From Arthrobacter sp. 131MFCol6.1 (lineage in GTDB: Bacteria > Actinomycetota > Actinomycetes > Actinomycetales > Micrococcaceae), in NCBI RefSeq assembly GCF_000374925.1, contig NZ_KB895545.1, forward strand, positions 174,510 through 238,509: a stretch of 64,000 nucleotides of DNA, in the 5' to 3' direction. Below are positions 25,309-35,493 of this stretch, piece by piece (within the stretch, counting starts at the first letter, position 1; each line of letters begins with the position of its first letter). Both the position numbers and the translations under genes were made by a program. The notes under the pieces were generated by a model. It worked only from the letters and a program-made list of their open reading frames with translations, had not been told where the DNA came from and searched no databases.

Positions 25309-26454
25309 TCAGCGCCGGATGGACCAGCGGGTCGCGGCCAGCGCCTCCGCTGTCCGGGATGCCGGACTGGCGTCCCCTGCCGGGAACACCGGCGGGGACA
25401 TAGCCGGGGCTGCGCCGGCGGATCCCTGGCCGGCGAGGATCAGGCCGGCGGCAAGCTCCGCGACGCCGGATGAGGTCTGGAATCCGTACCCGCCCTGGCC
25501 GGCGAGCCAGAAGAATCCGGTGGCCTCGGCGTCGAACCCCACCACAGGGACGCCGTCGGCGGCCTCCGTCCGCAGCCCCGTCCAGGCCGTGCGGACGTTC
25601 CGGATCCCGAGTGTCGTGATCGTGTTGAGCCGGGCGACGAGCCGTTCAACGTCGCCGGGGTAGGGCTGGGCGTCCTCGGGCCCGCTCGGCACGTGTTCGG
25701 CGGGCGAGATCAGAACCTGGCCGCCGTCGGGCCGGAAGTAGAAGCTGTCATCGGCCGCCGCCACCATCGGGCAGGCCTCCGGGAGGGGATTCTCGACGTC
25801 GACGATCGCCGCGGTGCGCCGGTACGGCTGCAGGCCGAGCTTCTCGACGCCGCTGAGGACGGCGAGTTCGTCGGCCCAGGCACCGGCGGCATTGACCACG
25901 ACGGCGGACTGGAAGCCTTCCTGTCCGGCGCCCAGTTCCCAGCCGGTGCCGAGGCGCTGGGCCGAATGGACCCGGGCGCCGGTGATGATGTCCACGCCTC
26001 CCGCTTCGGCACGGCGCCGGTGGTCCTCGAGCAGCACGGGGGCGTTGCAGGCGAAGGATCCGGTGTCGAGGCCGGCGGCGCTGAACGAGTCCGGGACCAG
26101 GGCCGGGCACAGGTCCAGTGCCTCGGCGTGGGTGATCCGGCGCATGTGGCCGCTGGCCTCCGCCCGGACGGTGGCATCGTCCCCGATCAGCATGAAGCTG
26201 CGCGGGGTGAGCACCGGCTCCGGACGTTCGGCGTCCTGGGCCGCGATGAGGTCGAGCGTTTGGACGGTCAGTTCCTGGACCACGGGCGGGCCGTAGCTGG
26301 GAATCAGTTGCCGGGCCGAGCGGGCCGAGGTGTGGTAGGCCAGGGTCTGCTCGGCTTCGATCAGGGCCACGCGGCAGTGCCCGGCCAGGGTGGAGGCGAG
26401 GGACAGGCCGGCGATCCCGCCGCCGACAATTACGACATCGTAATGAGCTGACAT
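25309..26454 (-). CDS. FAD-dependent amine/D-amino acid oxidase family protein
   Basis: A 381-residue DAO-family flavoprotein. The dinucleotide-binding GGGIAGLSLAS motif is at 9-19; YHTSARSARQLIPSYG near 55-70 and the late WTGLRTEAADGVPVVGFD plus GYGFQTSSGVAEL blocks are typical of glycine or sarcosine oxidase-like enzymes. It should oxidise a small amine or amino acid. The start is the ATG at 26454 with AAGGATGGG upstream; the frame stays open for 285 bases more, but that stretch is repetitive DNA. hutI follows in the same operon. Confidence 0.85.
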   Translation of the reverse strand: MSAHYDVVIVGGGIAGLSLASTLAGHCRVALIEAEQTLAYHTSARSARQLIPSYGPPVVQELTVQTLDLIAAQDAERPEPVLTPRSFMLIGDDATVRAEASGHMRRITHAEALDLCPALVPDSFSAAGLDTGSFACNAPVLLEDHRRRAEAGGVDIITGARVHSAQRLGTGWELGAGQEGFQSAVVVNAAGAWADELAVLSGVEKLGLQPYRRTAAIVDVENPLPEACPMVAAADDSFYFRPDGGQVLISPAEHVPSGPEDAQPYPGDVERLVARLNTITTLGIRNVRTAWTGLRTEAADGVPVVGFDAEATGFFWLAGQGGYGFQTSSGVAELAAGLILAGQGSAGAAPAMSPPVFPAGDASPASRTAEALAATRWSIRR

Positions 26455-26515
26455 GGTCCCATCCTTGCAGATTCTCGGGTCAGGCCGTGCCGCGACCTGC
26501 GCCCGGGCGGGCCGG

Positions 26516-26671
26516 TTCCGCACCACTGGACATGTCCCCCGTTGCGGCGGGCCGGACCGGGACATGCCCCTCCCTGGTCCGCACCACTGGACATGTCCCC
26601 CGTTGCGGCGGGCGGGCCCGGGACATGCCCTTCGTTGCTCGTGGCCGTTGGACATAGTGGCATTATGTCCA
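26516..26671. repeat. Palindromic direct repeats upstream of the DAO-family gene
   Basis: Two near-identical units at 26516-26569 and 26577-26630 (spacing 61) each contain ACTGGACATGTCCCCCGTTG and end in GGGACATGCCC. A third element at 26649-26671 is a separate dyad, TGGACATA-N7-TATGTCCA. All share a GGACAT/ATGTCC core. Starting 62 bases upstream of the oxidase start, they could be repeated operator sites. Confidence 0.75.
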
Positions 26672-26719
26672 GTCCTCGCCGCCGGAGCTGGGCATGTCCC
26701 GCGGACAAGCCAGTAGAGA

Positions 26720-26815
26720 AAGCCGGGTTGAACGCGCAAGGCCGGGCAAAGCCAGGATGAACGCGCAAGGCCGGGCCGGGCCGGGCAAAGCCGGAGTGAA
26801 CGGGCCGAGCCGGGC
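26720..26815. repeat. Three 28-bp degenerate repeats
   Basis: Units at 26720-26747, 26749-26776 and 26788-26815 share the pattern AAGCCGGGTTGAACGCGCAA then GGCCGGGC. They lie between the GGACAT repeats and the end of kbl. Together with those repeats they account for most of the 437-base gene-free stretch 26455-26891; the remaining 70 bases before kbl are GC-rich with no clear signal. Confidence 0.75.
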
Positions 26816-26891
26816 CCCTGGAGCCGGGCCGCGCTCTCGGAGTGGGGCCGGACCCCGTGCTGAAAGTGGGGCCCGGCCTCAGGGATCCGGA

Positions 26892-28106
26892 CTAGGAGGC
26901 TGCGGCCACCGCAGCGCGGCTGCGCACGAACGCCTGGACGCAGGCCTCGACGTCGTCGGCGCTGTGCGCGGCCGAAAGCTGGACGCGGATCCGGGCGGCG
27001 CCCTTGGGCACCACCGGGTAGCTGAACGCCGTGACGAAGACGCCGTTGTGGAGCATGGCGTCGGCCACCTTGGCCGCCATGACGGCGTCGCCGAACATCA
27101 CCGGGACAATCGCGTGCTCGCCGGGGAGCAGGTCGAAGCCTTCCTCGGACATGCGGCTCCGGAAGAGTTCCGCGTTCGCGAAGAGCTTGCCGCGCAGTTC
27201 GCCGGAGCTTTCCACGAGGTCCAGGGCCTTGAGCGTGGCGGCGACGATCGCCGGGGCCAGCGAGTTGGAGAACAGGTACGGGCGGGCCTTCTGGCGGAGC
27301 ATCGCCACGACCTCGCCGCGGCCGGACACGTAGCCGCCCGAGGCGCCGCCAAGGGCCTTGCCGAACGTGCCGGTGTAGATGTCCACACGGTCCGAGACGC
27401 CGGCGTGCTCCGGGGTGCCCGCACCGGTGGCGCCCATGAAGCCGACGGCATGCGAATCGTCCACCATGACCAGGGCGTCGTACTTGTCGGCGAGGTCGCA
27501 GATCGCTTCGAGCGGGGCGAGGAAGCCGTCCATCGAGAAGACGCCGTCCGTGACGATGATCTTGCGGCGGGCCGGGTTCTCCTGCGTGGTGGCCTCGATC
27601 AGCTTCGATTCGAGGTCTGCCATGTCCTGGTTGGCGTAGCGGAAGCGCTGGGCCTTGCAGAGCCGGATGCCGTCAATGATGGACGCGTGGTTCAGGGCAT
27701 CCGAGATGACGGCGTCTTCCGGGCCGAAGAGGGACTCGAACACGCCGCCGTTGGCGTCGAAGCAGCTGGAGAACAGGATGGTGTCCTCGGTGCCGAGGAA
27801 CGCCGAGACGCGCTTTTCCAATGCCAGGTGCAGGTCCTGGGTGCCGCAGATGAAGCGGACGCTGGCCATGCCGAAGCCGCGCTCGTCCATCGCGGTCTTC
27901 GCCGCCGCGATGATGTCCGGGTGGTCCGCGAGGCCCAGGTAGTTGTTGGCGCAGAAGTTCAGCACGTCGGCACCGGACTCGCCGATCTGTCCGGCCTTGA
28001 TGCGGTTGGCCTGCGGCGAGTCGATGTGCCGCTCGGTCTTGAACAGACCGGCGCTGCGGATCTCATCGAGTTCGTGCTGCAGCTGGTCCTTGATGGCTGA
28101 ATACAT
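26892..28106 (-). CDS. kbl: Glycine C-acetyltransferase (2-amino-3-ketobutyrate CoA ligase)
   Basis: A 404-residue PLP enzyme of the alpha-oxoamine synthase family. It cleaves 2-amino-3-oxobutyrate with CoA to glycine and acetyl-CoA, completing the threonine dehydrogenase route. The PLP lysine is Lys250 in [25 protein letters not shown] near 50-63 and [12 protein letters not shown] near 214-225 are intact. The start ATG has AGGAG upstream. It follows tdh by 83 bases on the same strand, the usual operon order. Confidence 0.94.
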   Translation of the reverse strand: MYSAIKDQLQHELDEIRSAGLFKTERHIDSPQANRIKAGQIGESGADVLNFCANNYLGLADHPDIIAAAKTAMDERGFGMASVRFICGTQDLHLALEKRVSAFLGTEDTILFSSCFDANGGVFESLFGPEDAVISDALNHASIIDGIRLCKAQRFRYANQDMADLESKLIEATTQENPARRKIIVTDGVFSMDGFLAPLEAICDLADKYDALVMVDDSHAVGFMGATGAGTPEHAGVSDRVDIYTGTFGKALGGASGGYVSGRGEVVAMLRQKARPYLFSNSLAPAIVAATLKALDLVESSGELRGKLFANAELFRSRMSEEGFDLLPGEHAIVPVMFGDAVMAAKVADAMLHNGVFVTAFSYPVVPKGAARIRVQLSAAHSADDVEACVQAFVRSRAAVAAAS

Positions 28107-28189
28107 GGTTTGGCTCCTCGGCTGGTTGGATGCGGGGGCAGAATGCTGTGTCTGGCAGGGGCCCGGAAGCGGGCGGTCAGGAAAGGGGC

Positions 28190-29236
28190 CTAGAAAACGG
28201 TCCAGTCGAGGACCACCTTGCCGCCGACGCCGGCGCGGGCCACCTCGAAACCCTTTTCCCAGTCGGTGGCCGGCAGCGTGTCCGTGACCACGGCCGAGAT
28301 GTTCGCGTGCAGGACCGGGTTGGAGGAGAGCATGGCGCTCATCGCGTACCAGGTCTCGAACATTTCGCGGCCGTAGATGCCCTTCATGGTCAGCATGTGT
28401 GTGACCACCTTGCCCCAGTTGATGTCGATGGACTGGCTGGGCAGTCCCAGCATCGCGATCCGGCCGCCGTGGTTCATGTTGTCGATCATCTCAGGCAGCG
28501 CGGTGGGGTGTCCCGACATTTCCATGCCGATGTCGAAGCCTTCGCGCATGCCGAGTTCGCGCTGGGCGTCCTTGACCCGCATCTTCGACACGTCGATCGC
28601 GAGGTCGACGCCGAGCCTGCGGGCCAGTTCCAGCCGGGGCGCGGAGACGTCGGTGATCGCGATCTTGCGGGCGCCCGCGTGCCGGGCGACGGCGATCGCC
28701 ATCAGGCCGATGGGTCCGGCGCCGGTGATCAGGACGTCCTCACCGACCAGCGGGAAACTCAGGGCCGTGTGGACGGCGTTGCCGAAGGGGTCGAAGATGG
28801 CGCCGAGCTCCGGGGTGACGGAGGGGTCCTGGTGGACCCAGACGTTGGCCTCCGGGATCACCACGTACTCGGCGAAGGCGCCGTCGCGCTGGACGCCGAC
28901 GCTGACGGTATTGATGCACATCTGCCGGCGGCCGGCGCGGCAGTTGCGGCAGATTCCGCAGACAATGTGGCCTTCGCCGGAGACCCGGTCCCCCACCTTG
29001 ACGTCCAGGACGTCCTCGCCTGTCTCCACGACCTCGCCGTAGAACTCGTGGCCGGCGATCAGCGGAGCGTTGATGATGCCCTGCGCCCAGGCGTCCCAGG
29101 ACTGGATGTGCAGGTCGGTACCGCAGATGCCGGTGGTCATGACGCGGATCTTGACGTCGCCCGGGCCGGTCTCCGGCTCGGGACGGTCGACGAGCTCGAA
29201 CCCTGCGTGGGCGCCGGCCTTGTAGAGAGCCTTCAT
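28190..29236 (-). CDS. tdh: L-threonine 3-dehydrogenase
   Basis: A 348-residue zinc-dependent medium-chain dehydrogenase that oxidises threonine to 2-amino-3-oxobutyrate with NAD. Catalytic zinc ligands are Cys38 (GICGTDLH) and His63-Glu64 (AGHEFYG); four structural zinc cysteines are in [16 protein letters not shown]. The NAD-binding [10 protein letters not shown] motif is near 170. The start is ATG 29236 with AGGAAGG upstream; the upstream in-frame extension lies in the promoter region. It is first in tdh-kbl and divergent from a LysR gene. Confidence 0.94.
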   Translation of the reverse strand: MKALYKAGAHAGFELVDRPEPETGPGDVKIRVMTTGICGTDLHIQSWDAWAQGIINAPLIAGHEFYGEVVETGEDVLDVKVGDRVSGEGHIVCGICRNCRAGRRQMCINTVSVGVQRDGAFAEYVVIPEANVWVHQDPSVTPELGAIFDPFGNAVHTALSFPLVGEDVLITGAGPIGLMAIAVARHAGARKIAITDVSAPRLELARRLGVDLAIDVSKMRVKDAQRELGMREGFDIGMEMSGHPTALPEMIDNMNHGGRIAMLGLPSQSIDINWGKVVTHMLTMKGIYGREMFETWYAMSAMLSSNPVLHANISAVVTDTLPATDWEKGFEVARAGVGGKVVLDWTVF

Positions 29237-29403
29237 GGGCCTTCCTAACTGTGCTTTTGGTGTTCTGCTCCGCGCGTTCTGTTCCGCCGTGCGGCGCGGG
29301 CGTGTGGGACAACTCACCCCATTAGACCCACCGGAAAGCATTAGCACAACCGAATTTTTCTCAATCGACGAATTAGGAATTGCTGTTGCATAGAATGGCT
29401 GGC

Positions 29404-30312
29404 ATGGAAATCCACCAGCTGGAGATGTTGCGCGAACTCGGGGCCCTGGGCAGCGTCAAGGCCGTCGCCGAAACCCTCCTGGTGACGCCGTCGGCCGTGT
29501 CCCAGCAACTGGCCGCGCTGCAGAAGACCGTGGAGGTGCCGCTGACCCGCAAGGAGGGCCGGAACCTGGTGCTCACGGAGGCCGGGCAGGTGCTGGCGGA
29601 CGCCGGGGCCGCGGTGGTCAGCGCGATGGCGGATGCGAAGATGGCGATCGGCGCCTACCACGGCTCGCCGGTGGCGCCGGTGACACTCAGCGGTTTCCAC
29701 AGTGCCGGGCAGGCGCTGTTCGCGCCGCTGGCACGGCTTCTGGATGGCCCGGGCCAGCCGCGGATCCTGCTCTCCGACGAGGACGTCGCCCAGCAGGATT
29801 TCCCCGCCCTGACGGCACGCTATGACCTGGTCCTGGCGCACCGGATGGATCACAGCCCCCGCTGGCCCGAGGAACGCGTCGCCGTGATCCCGCTCGCGCA
29901 CGAGCCGCTGGACGTGGCACTGCCCGCCGGGCACCGGCTGGCCGGGCAGCGCGCGGTGACGGCCGACGACGTCGTGGGCGAACCGTGGGTGACGAGCCGC
30001 GCCGGCTACTCCCCCGCCGACGTGCTCTCCGCCGTCGCGGCGGTCTCCAGCCGTGAGCTGAACATCGTGCACCGCATCAACGACTACTCGACCGTGGCGG
30101 CGCTCGTGGCGGCCGGCGGCGTGATCGGCCTGCTGCCGCGGCACACCGCGCGGCCTGTGCTGAACCCGGACATTGTGCTGCGGCCGCTGGAGGGCATCAG
30201 CACCCGGCGCCGGATCGACGTCCTGGCCCGGCCGGAGAACCTTAAACGCACATCGGTCATGATGGTCTGCGAAGCGCTGCAGACCATCATGACCGATTTA
30301 GTGGGCGGCTAG
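29404..30312 (+). CDS. LysR-family regulator divergent from tdh-kbl
   Basis: A 302-residue LysR-type protein: winged helix-turn-helix at about 1-60 ([23 protein letters not shown]) and an effector-binding domain after 85. Starts at 29380 (TTG), 29395 and 29404 (ATG) are in frame; 29404 gives the usual MEIHQLEML beginning. The 167-base gap to tdh is noticeably AT-rich near 29350-29400, where a promoter and operator are expected. Control of threonine catabolism is likely from position. Its stop lies three bases from the convergent gatB stop. Confidence 0.87.
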   Translation: MEIHQLEMLRELGALGSVKAVAETLLVTPSAVSQQLAALQKTVEVPLTRKEGRNLVLTEAGQVLADAGAAVVSAMADAKMAIGAYHGSPVAPVTLSGFHSAGQALFAPLARLLDGPGQPRILLSDEDVAQQDFPALTARYDLVLAHRMDHSPRWPEERVAVIPLAHEPLDVALPAGHRLAGQRAVTADDVVGEPWVTSRAGYSPADVLSAVAAVSSRELNIVHRINDYSTVAALVAAGGVIGLLPRHTARPVLNPDIVLRPLEGISTRRRIDVLARPENLKRTSVMMVCEALQTIMTDLVGG

Positions 30313-30315
30313 GGG

Positions 30316-31821
30316 CTAGCCCTCGACGCCGAGGCGCTGCAGGATCAGCTCGCGGACGCGGCCGGCGTCGGCCTGCCCGCGGGTGGCCTTCATGACGCCG
30401 CCGACGATCGCGCCGATCGCCTGGACCTTGCCTCCGCGGATCTTGTCCGCGACGTCGGGCTGCGCGGCGAGGGCCGCGTCGATGGCTTCGAGGAGCGGGG
30501 CGTCGTCGGAGACCACGGCGAGGCCGCGCTTCTCGACGATTTCCGCCGGCGTTCCCTCGCCGGCGAGGACGCCGTCGAGGACCTCGGAGGCCATCTTGTT
30601 GTTGATCTTGCCGTCCTCCACCATCTTGTTCAGTTCCACGATGGTGGCCGGGGCGACGCCGAGCTGGCCGGGATCGACGTCGGCGTTCTTGGCGCGTCCG
30701 ACGATCTCGCCCATCCACCATTTGCGCGCCACGGTGGCGGTGGCACCTGCGGCGATGGTTTCCTCGATCTCGTCCATGACGCCGGCGTTGACGACGTCGC
30801 GGAACTCCAGGTCCGAGTAGCCCCAGTCGGCCTGCAGCCGCTTGCGGCGCGCGGCCGGCGGCTCGGGCAGGGTGGCCCGGAGTTCCTCGACCCATTCGCG
30901 GGACGCGGTGATCGGGACCAGGTCAGGTTCCGGGAAGTAGCGGTAGTCGTCGGCGTCGGACTTGGCCCGGCCCGACGTCGTGGTCCGCGTGTCCTCGTGC
31001 CAGTGGCGGGTTTCTTGGATGACCGGCTCGCCGGAGTCCAGCACGGCGGCGTGCCGCTGGATCTCGTAGCGGACGGCGTGTTCGACGGCGCGCAGCGAGT
31101 TGACGTTCTTGGTCTCCGAGCGGATGCCGAAGCGTTCGCGGCCGTGCGGGCGCAGCGAGACGTTGGCGTCGCAGCGGACGTTGCCGCGTTCCATCTTCGC
31201 GTCCGAGACCCCGAGGTTCTTGACGATTTCGCGGACGGCGGCCACGTAGGCCTTGGCGAGTTCGGGGGCGCGGCTGCCGGCGCCTTCGATCGGCTTGGTG
31301 ACGATCTCGACCAGCGGCACGCCGGAGCGGTTGTAGTCCACCAAGGAGTAGTCCGCGCCCTGGATGCGGCCGGTGGCGCCGCCCATGTGGGTCAGCTTGC
31401 CGGCGTCTTCCTCCATGTGCGCGCGTTCAATTTCGACGCGGAACACAGTTCCGTCGGAGAGTTCGATGTCCAGGTAGCCGTCGTACGCGATGGGCTCGTC
31501 GTACTGGGACGTCTGGAAGTTCTTCGGGGTGTCCGGGTAGAAGTAGTTCTTCCGGGCGAAGCGGCACTTCTCGGCGATCTTGCAGTTCAGCGCCAGGCCG
31601 ATCTTGATCGAGGACTCGATCGCGGTCTTGTTCACCACCGGCAGCACGCCGGGCATGCCGAGGTCCACCTCGTTGACGTTGGTGTTCGGCTCGTCGCCGA
31701 AGACGTTCGGCGCGCAGGAGAACATCTTGGTCTTGGTGTTGAGCTCCACGTGGACCTCGAAACCCAGGACGGGATCGTACTTGTCCATCGCCTCTTCGAA
31801 GCTGAGGGTTGCGTCAGTCAT
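30316..31821 (-). CDS. gatB: Aspartyl/glutamyl-tRNA amidotransferase subunit B
   Basis: A 501-residue subunit of GatCAB, which phosphorylates mischarged Glu-tRNA-Gln or Asp-tRNA-Asn and, with ammonia from GatA, amidates it. The [20 protein letters not shown] start (20-39), the [18 protein letters not shown] block near 160-177 and the C-terminal YqeY-like tail domain are present. Its ATG overlaps the gatA stop by one base, so it is translationally coupled as last gene of gatC-gatA-gatB. Confidence 0.96.
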   Translation of the reverse strand: MTDATLSFEEAMDKYDPVLGFEVHVELNTKTKMFSCAPNVFGDEPNTNVNEVDLGMPGVLPVVNKTAIESSIKIGLALNCKIAEKCRFARKNYFYPDTPKNFQTSQYDEPIAYDGYLDIELSDGTVFRVEIERAHMEEDAGKLTHMGGATGRIQGADYSLVDYNRSGVPLVEIVTKPIEGAGSRAPELAKAYVAAVREIVKNLGVSDAKMERGNVRCDANVSLRPHGRERFGIRSETKNVNSLRAVEHAVRYEIQRHAAVLDSGEPVIQETRHWHEDTRTTTSGRAKSDADDYRYFPEPDLVPITASREWVEELRATLPEPPAARRKRLQADWGYSDLEFRDVVNAGVMDEIEETIAAGATATVARKWWMGEIVGRAKNADVDPGQLGVAPATIVELNKMVEDGKINNKMASEVLDGVLAGEGTPAEIVEKRGLAVVSDDAPLLEAIDAALAAQPDVADKIRGGKVQAIGAIVGGVMKATRGQADAGRVRELILQRLGVEG

Positions 31822-33374
31822 TAGTGTGAGCCTCCGTGGCTTGAAACGGCAGAATCAGTGAGCGAGGGGGCCTTGTCCAGCAGCGGGCCGCCCCACTGCG
31901 CCTCGAGCAGGGATTCCAGGACCGCGCCGACGCGGTACAGGCGGGCGTCCTGGCGGGCCGGTGCCAGAAGCTGGATGCCCACGGGCAGTCCGTCCTCGTC
32001 GGCCAGGCCGCCCGGCAGGGACAGGCCCGGGACGCCTGCCATGTTCGCCGGAATGGTGGCGACGTCGTTGAGGTACATCGCCAGCGGGTCGTTGAGCTTC
32101 TCGCCGAGCTTGAACGCCGTGGTCGGCGCCGTCGGGGAAATCAGCACGTCGGCCTTTTCAAACGCGGCGTCGAAGTCGCGCTGGATCAGGGTGCGCACCT
32201 TCTGGGCCGAGCCATAGTAGGCGTCGTAGTAGCCGGCGCTCAGGGCGTAGGTGCCCAGGATGATGCGGCGCTTGACCTCGTCGCCGAAGCCGGCGGCGCG
32301 CGTGGCGCCCATGACCCGCTCGATGGTCATGGGACCGTCCTTGGGCAGGACCCGCAGACCGTACCGGACGCCGTCGAACTTGGCCAGGTTGGAGGACGCC
32401 TCCGACGGCATGATCAGGTAGTACGCGCCCAGGGCGTACTTGAAGTTGGGGCAGGAGACCTCGACGATCTCGGCGCCCGCGCCCTTGAGCAGTTCGAGGG
32501 ATTCGTTGAAGCGGTTCTCGACGCCGGCCTGGTAGCCCTCGCCGTGGAGCTCCTTGATGATGCCGATCTTCATGCCCTTGACGTTGCCTGTCCGGGCCGC
32601 GGCCACGAGGTCCTCGAGCGGGTCCGGCAGCGAGGTGGAGTCGCGGGGGTCGTGCCCGCCGATCACCTGGTGCAGCAGGGCCGAGTCGAGGACGGTGCGC
32701 GAGACCGGGCCGATCTGGTCCAGCGAGGAGGCCATGGCGATGGCGCCGTAGCGGGAAACGCCGCCGTAGGTGGGCTTGACGCCGACCGTGCCGGTGACGG
32801 CGCCGGGCTGGCGGATGGAGCCGCCGGTGTCCGTGCCGAGGGCCAGCGGGGCTTCGAAGGCCGCGACGGCAGCAGCGGAGCCGCCGCCGGAACCGCCGGG
32901 GATGCGCTCCAGGTCCCACGGGTTGTGCGTCGGGCCGTAGGCGGAGTGTTCGGTGGAGGAGCCCATCGCGAACTCGTCGAGGTTCGTCTTGCCCAGGATC
33001 GGCATCTTGGCGGCGCGCAGGCGCTCGACGACGGTGGCATCGTAGGGGCTGTGCCAGCCTTCGAGGATCTTCGAGCCGGCCGTGGTGGGCTGCCCGATCG
33101 TGACGATGAGGTCCTTGACGGCGATCGGGACGCCCGCGAGGACGTGGAGCTCCTCGGCGGCGGCACCGCCGGCGGCGCGGATCGCATCCACTTCGGCGGC
33201 GACGGCAAGCGCCTCGTCGGCGTTGACGTGGAGGAAGGCGTGGACCTTGCCGTCGACGGCGGCGATGCGGTCCAGGTAGGCCTGGGTGACCTCGACGGCG
33301 GTGATCTCGCGGGCGGCCAGCTTCTCGGCGAGCGCGGCGGCGGAGAGGCGGATCAGTTCATTGTTCTCAGTCAT
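31821..33374 (-). CDS. gatA: Aspartyl/glutamyl-tRNA amidotransferase subunit A
   Basis: A 517-residue amidase-signature enzyme giving the glutaminase activity of GatCAB. The Ser-cisSer-Lys triad can be placed at Lys87 (PIAVKDLIV), Ser162 ([13 protein letters not shown]) and Ser186 ([12 protein letters not shown]). The start is the ATG at 33374; the open frame upstream of it overlaps gatC and is not family sequence. It starts four bases after the gatC stop and overlaps gatB. Confidence 0.96.
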   Translation of the reverse strand: MTENNELIRLSAAALAEKLAAREITAVEVTQAYLDRIAAVDGKVHAFLHVNADEALAVAAEVDAIRAAGGAAAEELHVLAGVPIAVKDLIVTIGQPTTAGSKILEGWHSPYDATVVERLRAAKMPILGKTNLDEFAMGSSTEHSAYGPTHNPWDLERIPGGSGGGSAAAVAAFEAPLALGTDTGGSIRQPGAVTGTVGVKPTYGGVSRYGAIAMASSLDQIGPVSRTVLDSALLHQVIGGHDPRDSTSLPDPLEDLVAAARTGNVKGMKIGIIKELHGEGYQAGVENRFNESLELLKGAGAEIVEVSCPNFKYALGAYYLIMPSEASSNLAKFDGVRYGLRVLPKDGPMTIERVMGATRAAGFGDEVKRRIILGTYALSAGYYDAYYGSAQKVRTLIQRDFDAAFEKADVLISPTAPTTAFKLGEKLNDPLAMYLNDVATIPANMAGVPGLSLPGGLADEDGLPVGIQLLAPARQDARLYRVGAVLESLLEAQWGGPLLDKAPSLTDSAVSSHGGSH

Positions 33375-33378
33375 GGTC

Positions 33379-33675
33379 TTAGACCTCATCCAGGATTGCC
33401 GGGACCTTGAAACGGCCTTCGTACGCGTCGGGGGCACCGGAGAGGGACTGCTCGGCCGTAAACGTGTGGCCCACCACGTCCTCGCGGAACACATTGGTCA
33501 GCGGAATCGGGTGGGACGTGGCCGGGACGTCATCACCGGCGGCTTCACTGACGGACTTCACTGAATCCACGATGACGGCGAGTTCGCCGGCCATCCTGTC
33601 CAGCTCTTCAGCACTCATCTCGATGTGCGCGAGTTGCGCGAGATGCGCGACGTCGTCGCGGTTGATCGCAGCCAT
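33379..33675 (-). CDS. gatC: Aspartyl/glutamyl-tRNA amidotransferase subunit C
   Basis: A 98-residue small subunit that holds GatA and GatB together. It begins with [20 protein letters not shown], the family helix, and has the [21 protein letters not shown] central block ([17 protein letters not shown]). The ATG at 33675 has AGGGGAG upstream and is chosen over an in-frame codon five residues earlier. It is first in gatCAB; palindromic repeat copy 3 lies about 90 bases upstream. Confidence 0.94.
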   Translation of the reverse strand: MAAINRDDVAHLAQLAHIEMSAEELDRMAGELAVIVDSVKSVSEAAGDDVPATSHPIPLTNVFREDVVGHTFTAEQSLSGAPDAYEGRFKVPAILDEV

Positions 33676-33768
33676 GGATCTCCCCTGCAAGGTATGGATA
33701 ATTTTCCGTCCCAGTCTACGTGGGTTGAACTGCTGTTACTGTCCGGCGCCGAGAAGGACGACGACAAA

Positions 33769-33831
33769 CAACGCGGGGTCACTTACGGCCTATCCGGAGG
33801 TCCGGGATGGGCGGTAAGTGACCCCGCGTTG
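33769..33831. repeat. Long palindromic intergenic repeat, copy 3
   Basis: Arms 33769-33797 and 33802-33831 are complementary with a few mismatches and a four-base loop; the left arm begins CAACGCGGGGTCACTTACGG. It lies 20 bases after the citrate transporter stop and upstream of gatC, so it could end the citrate transcript. Confidence 0.88.
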
Positions 33832-33852
33832 CTTGGTGCAGGGGCGGGCCGG

Positions 33853-35325
33853 TCAGCCGATGCCGATGGCTCCGGTGAGGACGCCAACGCCGAGCATGAC
33901 CAGGGAGATCACGGCCGTGCGCCACAGGACCTTCTTGTGGTGGTCACCCAGGTCCACCTTGGCGAGGGAGACCAGGAGCAGGATCGCCGGGACCAGGGGG
34001 CTCTGGAGGTGGAAGGGCTGGCCGGTGATGGAAGCGCGGGCCATGTCGGCGGCGCTGACGCCGTAGTGGGCCGCCGTTTCGCTCAGGACCGGCAGGACGC
34101 CGAAGTAGAAGGCGTCGTTGCTCATGAAGAACGTCATCGGGATGCTCAGGACGCCGGTGATCACGGCCATCAGCGGGCCCATGTCGGACGGGATGATCTG
34201 GACCAGCCATTCCGACATGGCCTTGACCATGCCCGTGCCGTTGAGGACGCCGGTCAGGACCGAGGCGGCCATGACCATGCTGACGACGGCGACAATCGAG
34301 GGAGCGTGCGCGATCAGCTGGGCGCTCTGGTCCTTGACCTTGGGGAAGTTGACCAGCAGTGCGATGGCGGAGCCGACCATGAAGACGAACGGGAGCGGAA
34401 TGACGTTGGCGACGAGCGTCACCATGACCGCGACCGTGAGGCCGAGGTTGAACCAGAACAGCTTGGGACGGAGGGTCTTGCGGTTGGGGTCCAGGGCGGT
34501 GTCGGCCATGGCGGAGTCGCGGTCGTCAACGAGGGAATCGGTGCGCTCCAGCACTGCAACGGAGGATCCTTCCGGGGAGAGCCCGGCGGGCGAGGCTCCG
34601 GGGCCCTTGCGGCCGCGGCGGATTCCGGTACCGCCGGCCGCGCTGCCGCCGGCTGAGTCGCCGTCGAAGGCTGCAGCTGTATCCGGGACGCCCCAGATCT
34701 CGGGGGCGACGGCGCGGAGGCGGTTGCGTTCCTGCAGGCCGAGCAGCCAGGAGAAGACCAGCACCACAATGAGTCCGGCGATGAGGGACGGGACCATGGG
34801 CACGAAGACATCGTTGACGTCGAGTTTCAGAGCGGAGGCGGCGCGGGCGGTGGGGCCGCCCCAGGGCAGGATGTTCATGGTGCCGTTGGCCAGGCCGGCC
34901 ACGCAGGTCAGGACCACGGGGCTCATCTTCAGCCGCAGGTAGACCGGCAGCATCGCCGCGGTGGTGAGGATGAAGGTGGTGGAGCCGTCGCCGTCGAGGG
35001 AGACCGCTGCCGCGAGGATGGCCGTGCCCAGGACCACCTTGGCGGGGTCGTTGCCGAGCTTGCGCAGGATGAACCGGACCAGGGGGTCGAAGAGGCCGAC
35101 GTCGATCATCAGCCCGAAGTAGATGATCGCGAACATCAGCAGCGCGGCGGTGGAGGTCATGGATTTCATGGAGTCCATGACCATGGGGCCGATGCCGAGG
35201 CCCGCGCCGGCGAAAAGCCCGAAGACTGTGGGAACAATGATGAGCGCCAGCACCGGCGTCAACTTCTTCGTCATGATCAGCACCATGAATACCGCGATCA
35301 TGGCGAATCCTAGTAATACCAGCAC
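33853..35325 (-). CDS. CitMHS-type citrate:metal symporter
   Basis: A 490-residue membrane carrier of the CitMHS family, importing citrate (or a similar tricarboxylate) complexed with a divalent metal. About eleven to twelve hydrophobic segments are seen, with a long cytoplasmic loop (about 225-300, Gly/Ser/Pro-rich). Typical blocks: AIIYFGLMIDVGLFDPLVRFI near 75-95, DGDGSTTFILTTAAMLP near 120-136 and FFMSNDAFYFGVLPVL late. The start is GTG at 35325 with AAGGAG upstream. It is divergent from a CitA/CitB-type two-component system that should induce it. Confidence 0.9.
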   Translation of the reverse strand: MLVLLGFAMIAVFMVLIMTKKLTPVLALIIVPTVFGLFAGAGLGIGPMVMDSMKSMTSTAALLMFAIIYFGLMIDVGLFDPLVRFILRKLGNDPAKVVLGTAILAAAVSLDGDGSTTFILTTAAMLPVYLRLKMSPVVLTCVAGLANGTMNILPWGGPTARAASALKLDVNDVFVPMVPSLIAGLIVVLVFSWLLGLQERNRLRAVAPEIWGVPDTAAAFDGDSAGGSAAGGTGIRRGRKGPGASPAGLSPEGSSVAVLERTDSLVDDRDSAMADTALDPNRKTLRPKLFWFNLGLTVAVMVTLVANVIPLPFVFMVGSAIALLVNFPKVKDQSAQLIAHAPSIVAVVSMVMAASVLTGVLNGTGMVKAMSEWLVQIIPSDMGPLMAVITGVLSIPMTFFMSNDAFYFGVLPVLSETAAHYGVSAADMARASITGQPFHLQSPLVPAILLLVSLAKVDLGDHHKKVLWRTAVISLVMLGVGVLTGAIGIG

Positions 35326-35444
35326 GGCCGGCTCCTTCTTCGTTGAATGACACCACTCCGGTGTGATGCGCACTACAGACGTTAGAGTGGCGCCCGTCAC
35401 GACTGGGCCTTTGGCTCAATTGATTGGCATACTGCTTATTGGAT

Positions 35445-35462
35445 GCATTTTGCGCATTTTGC
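35445..35462. promoter_or_regulatory. Perfect 9-bp tandem repeat upstream of the citrate sensor kinase
   Basis: GCATTTTGC occurs twice without a gap (35445-35453, 35454-35462) in an AT-rich part of the 168-base divergent region, 31 bases before the kinase start. A direct-repeat binding site for the partner response regulator is plausible. Confidence 0.4.
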
Positions 35463-35493
35463 TCACGTCCGTTCCAACCCAGGCAGGAGTCCG

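Noticed and set aside
26455..26739. N-terminal extension of the DAO-family oxidase
   Set aside because: The extension translates repeated DNA into Gly/Arg/Cys-rich peptide; family sequence starts at MSAHYDVVIVGGG with a good ribosome binding site.
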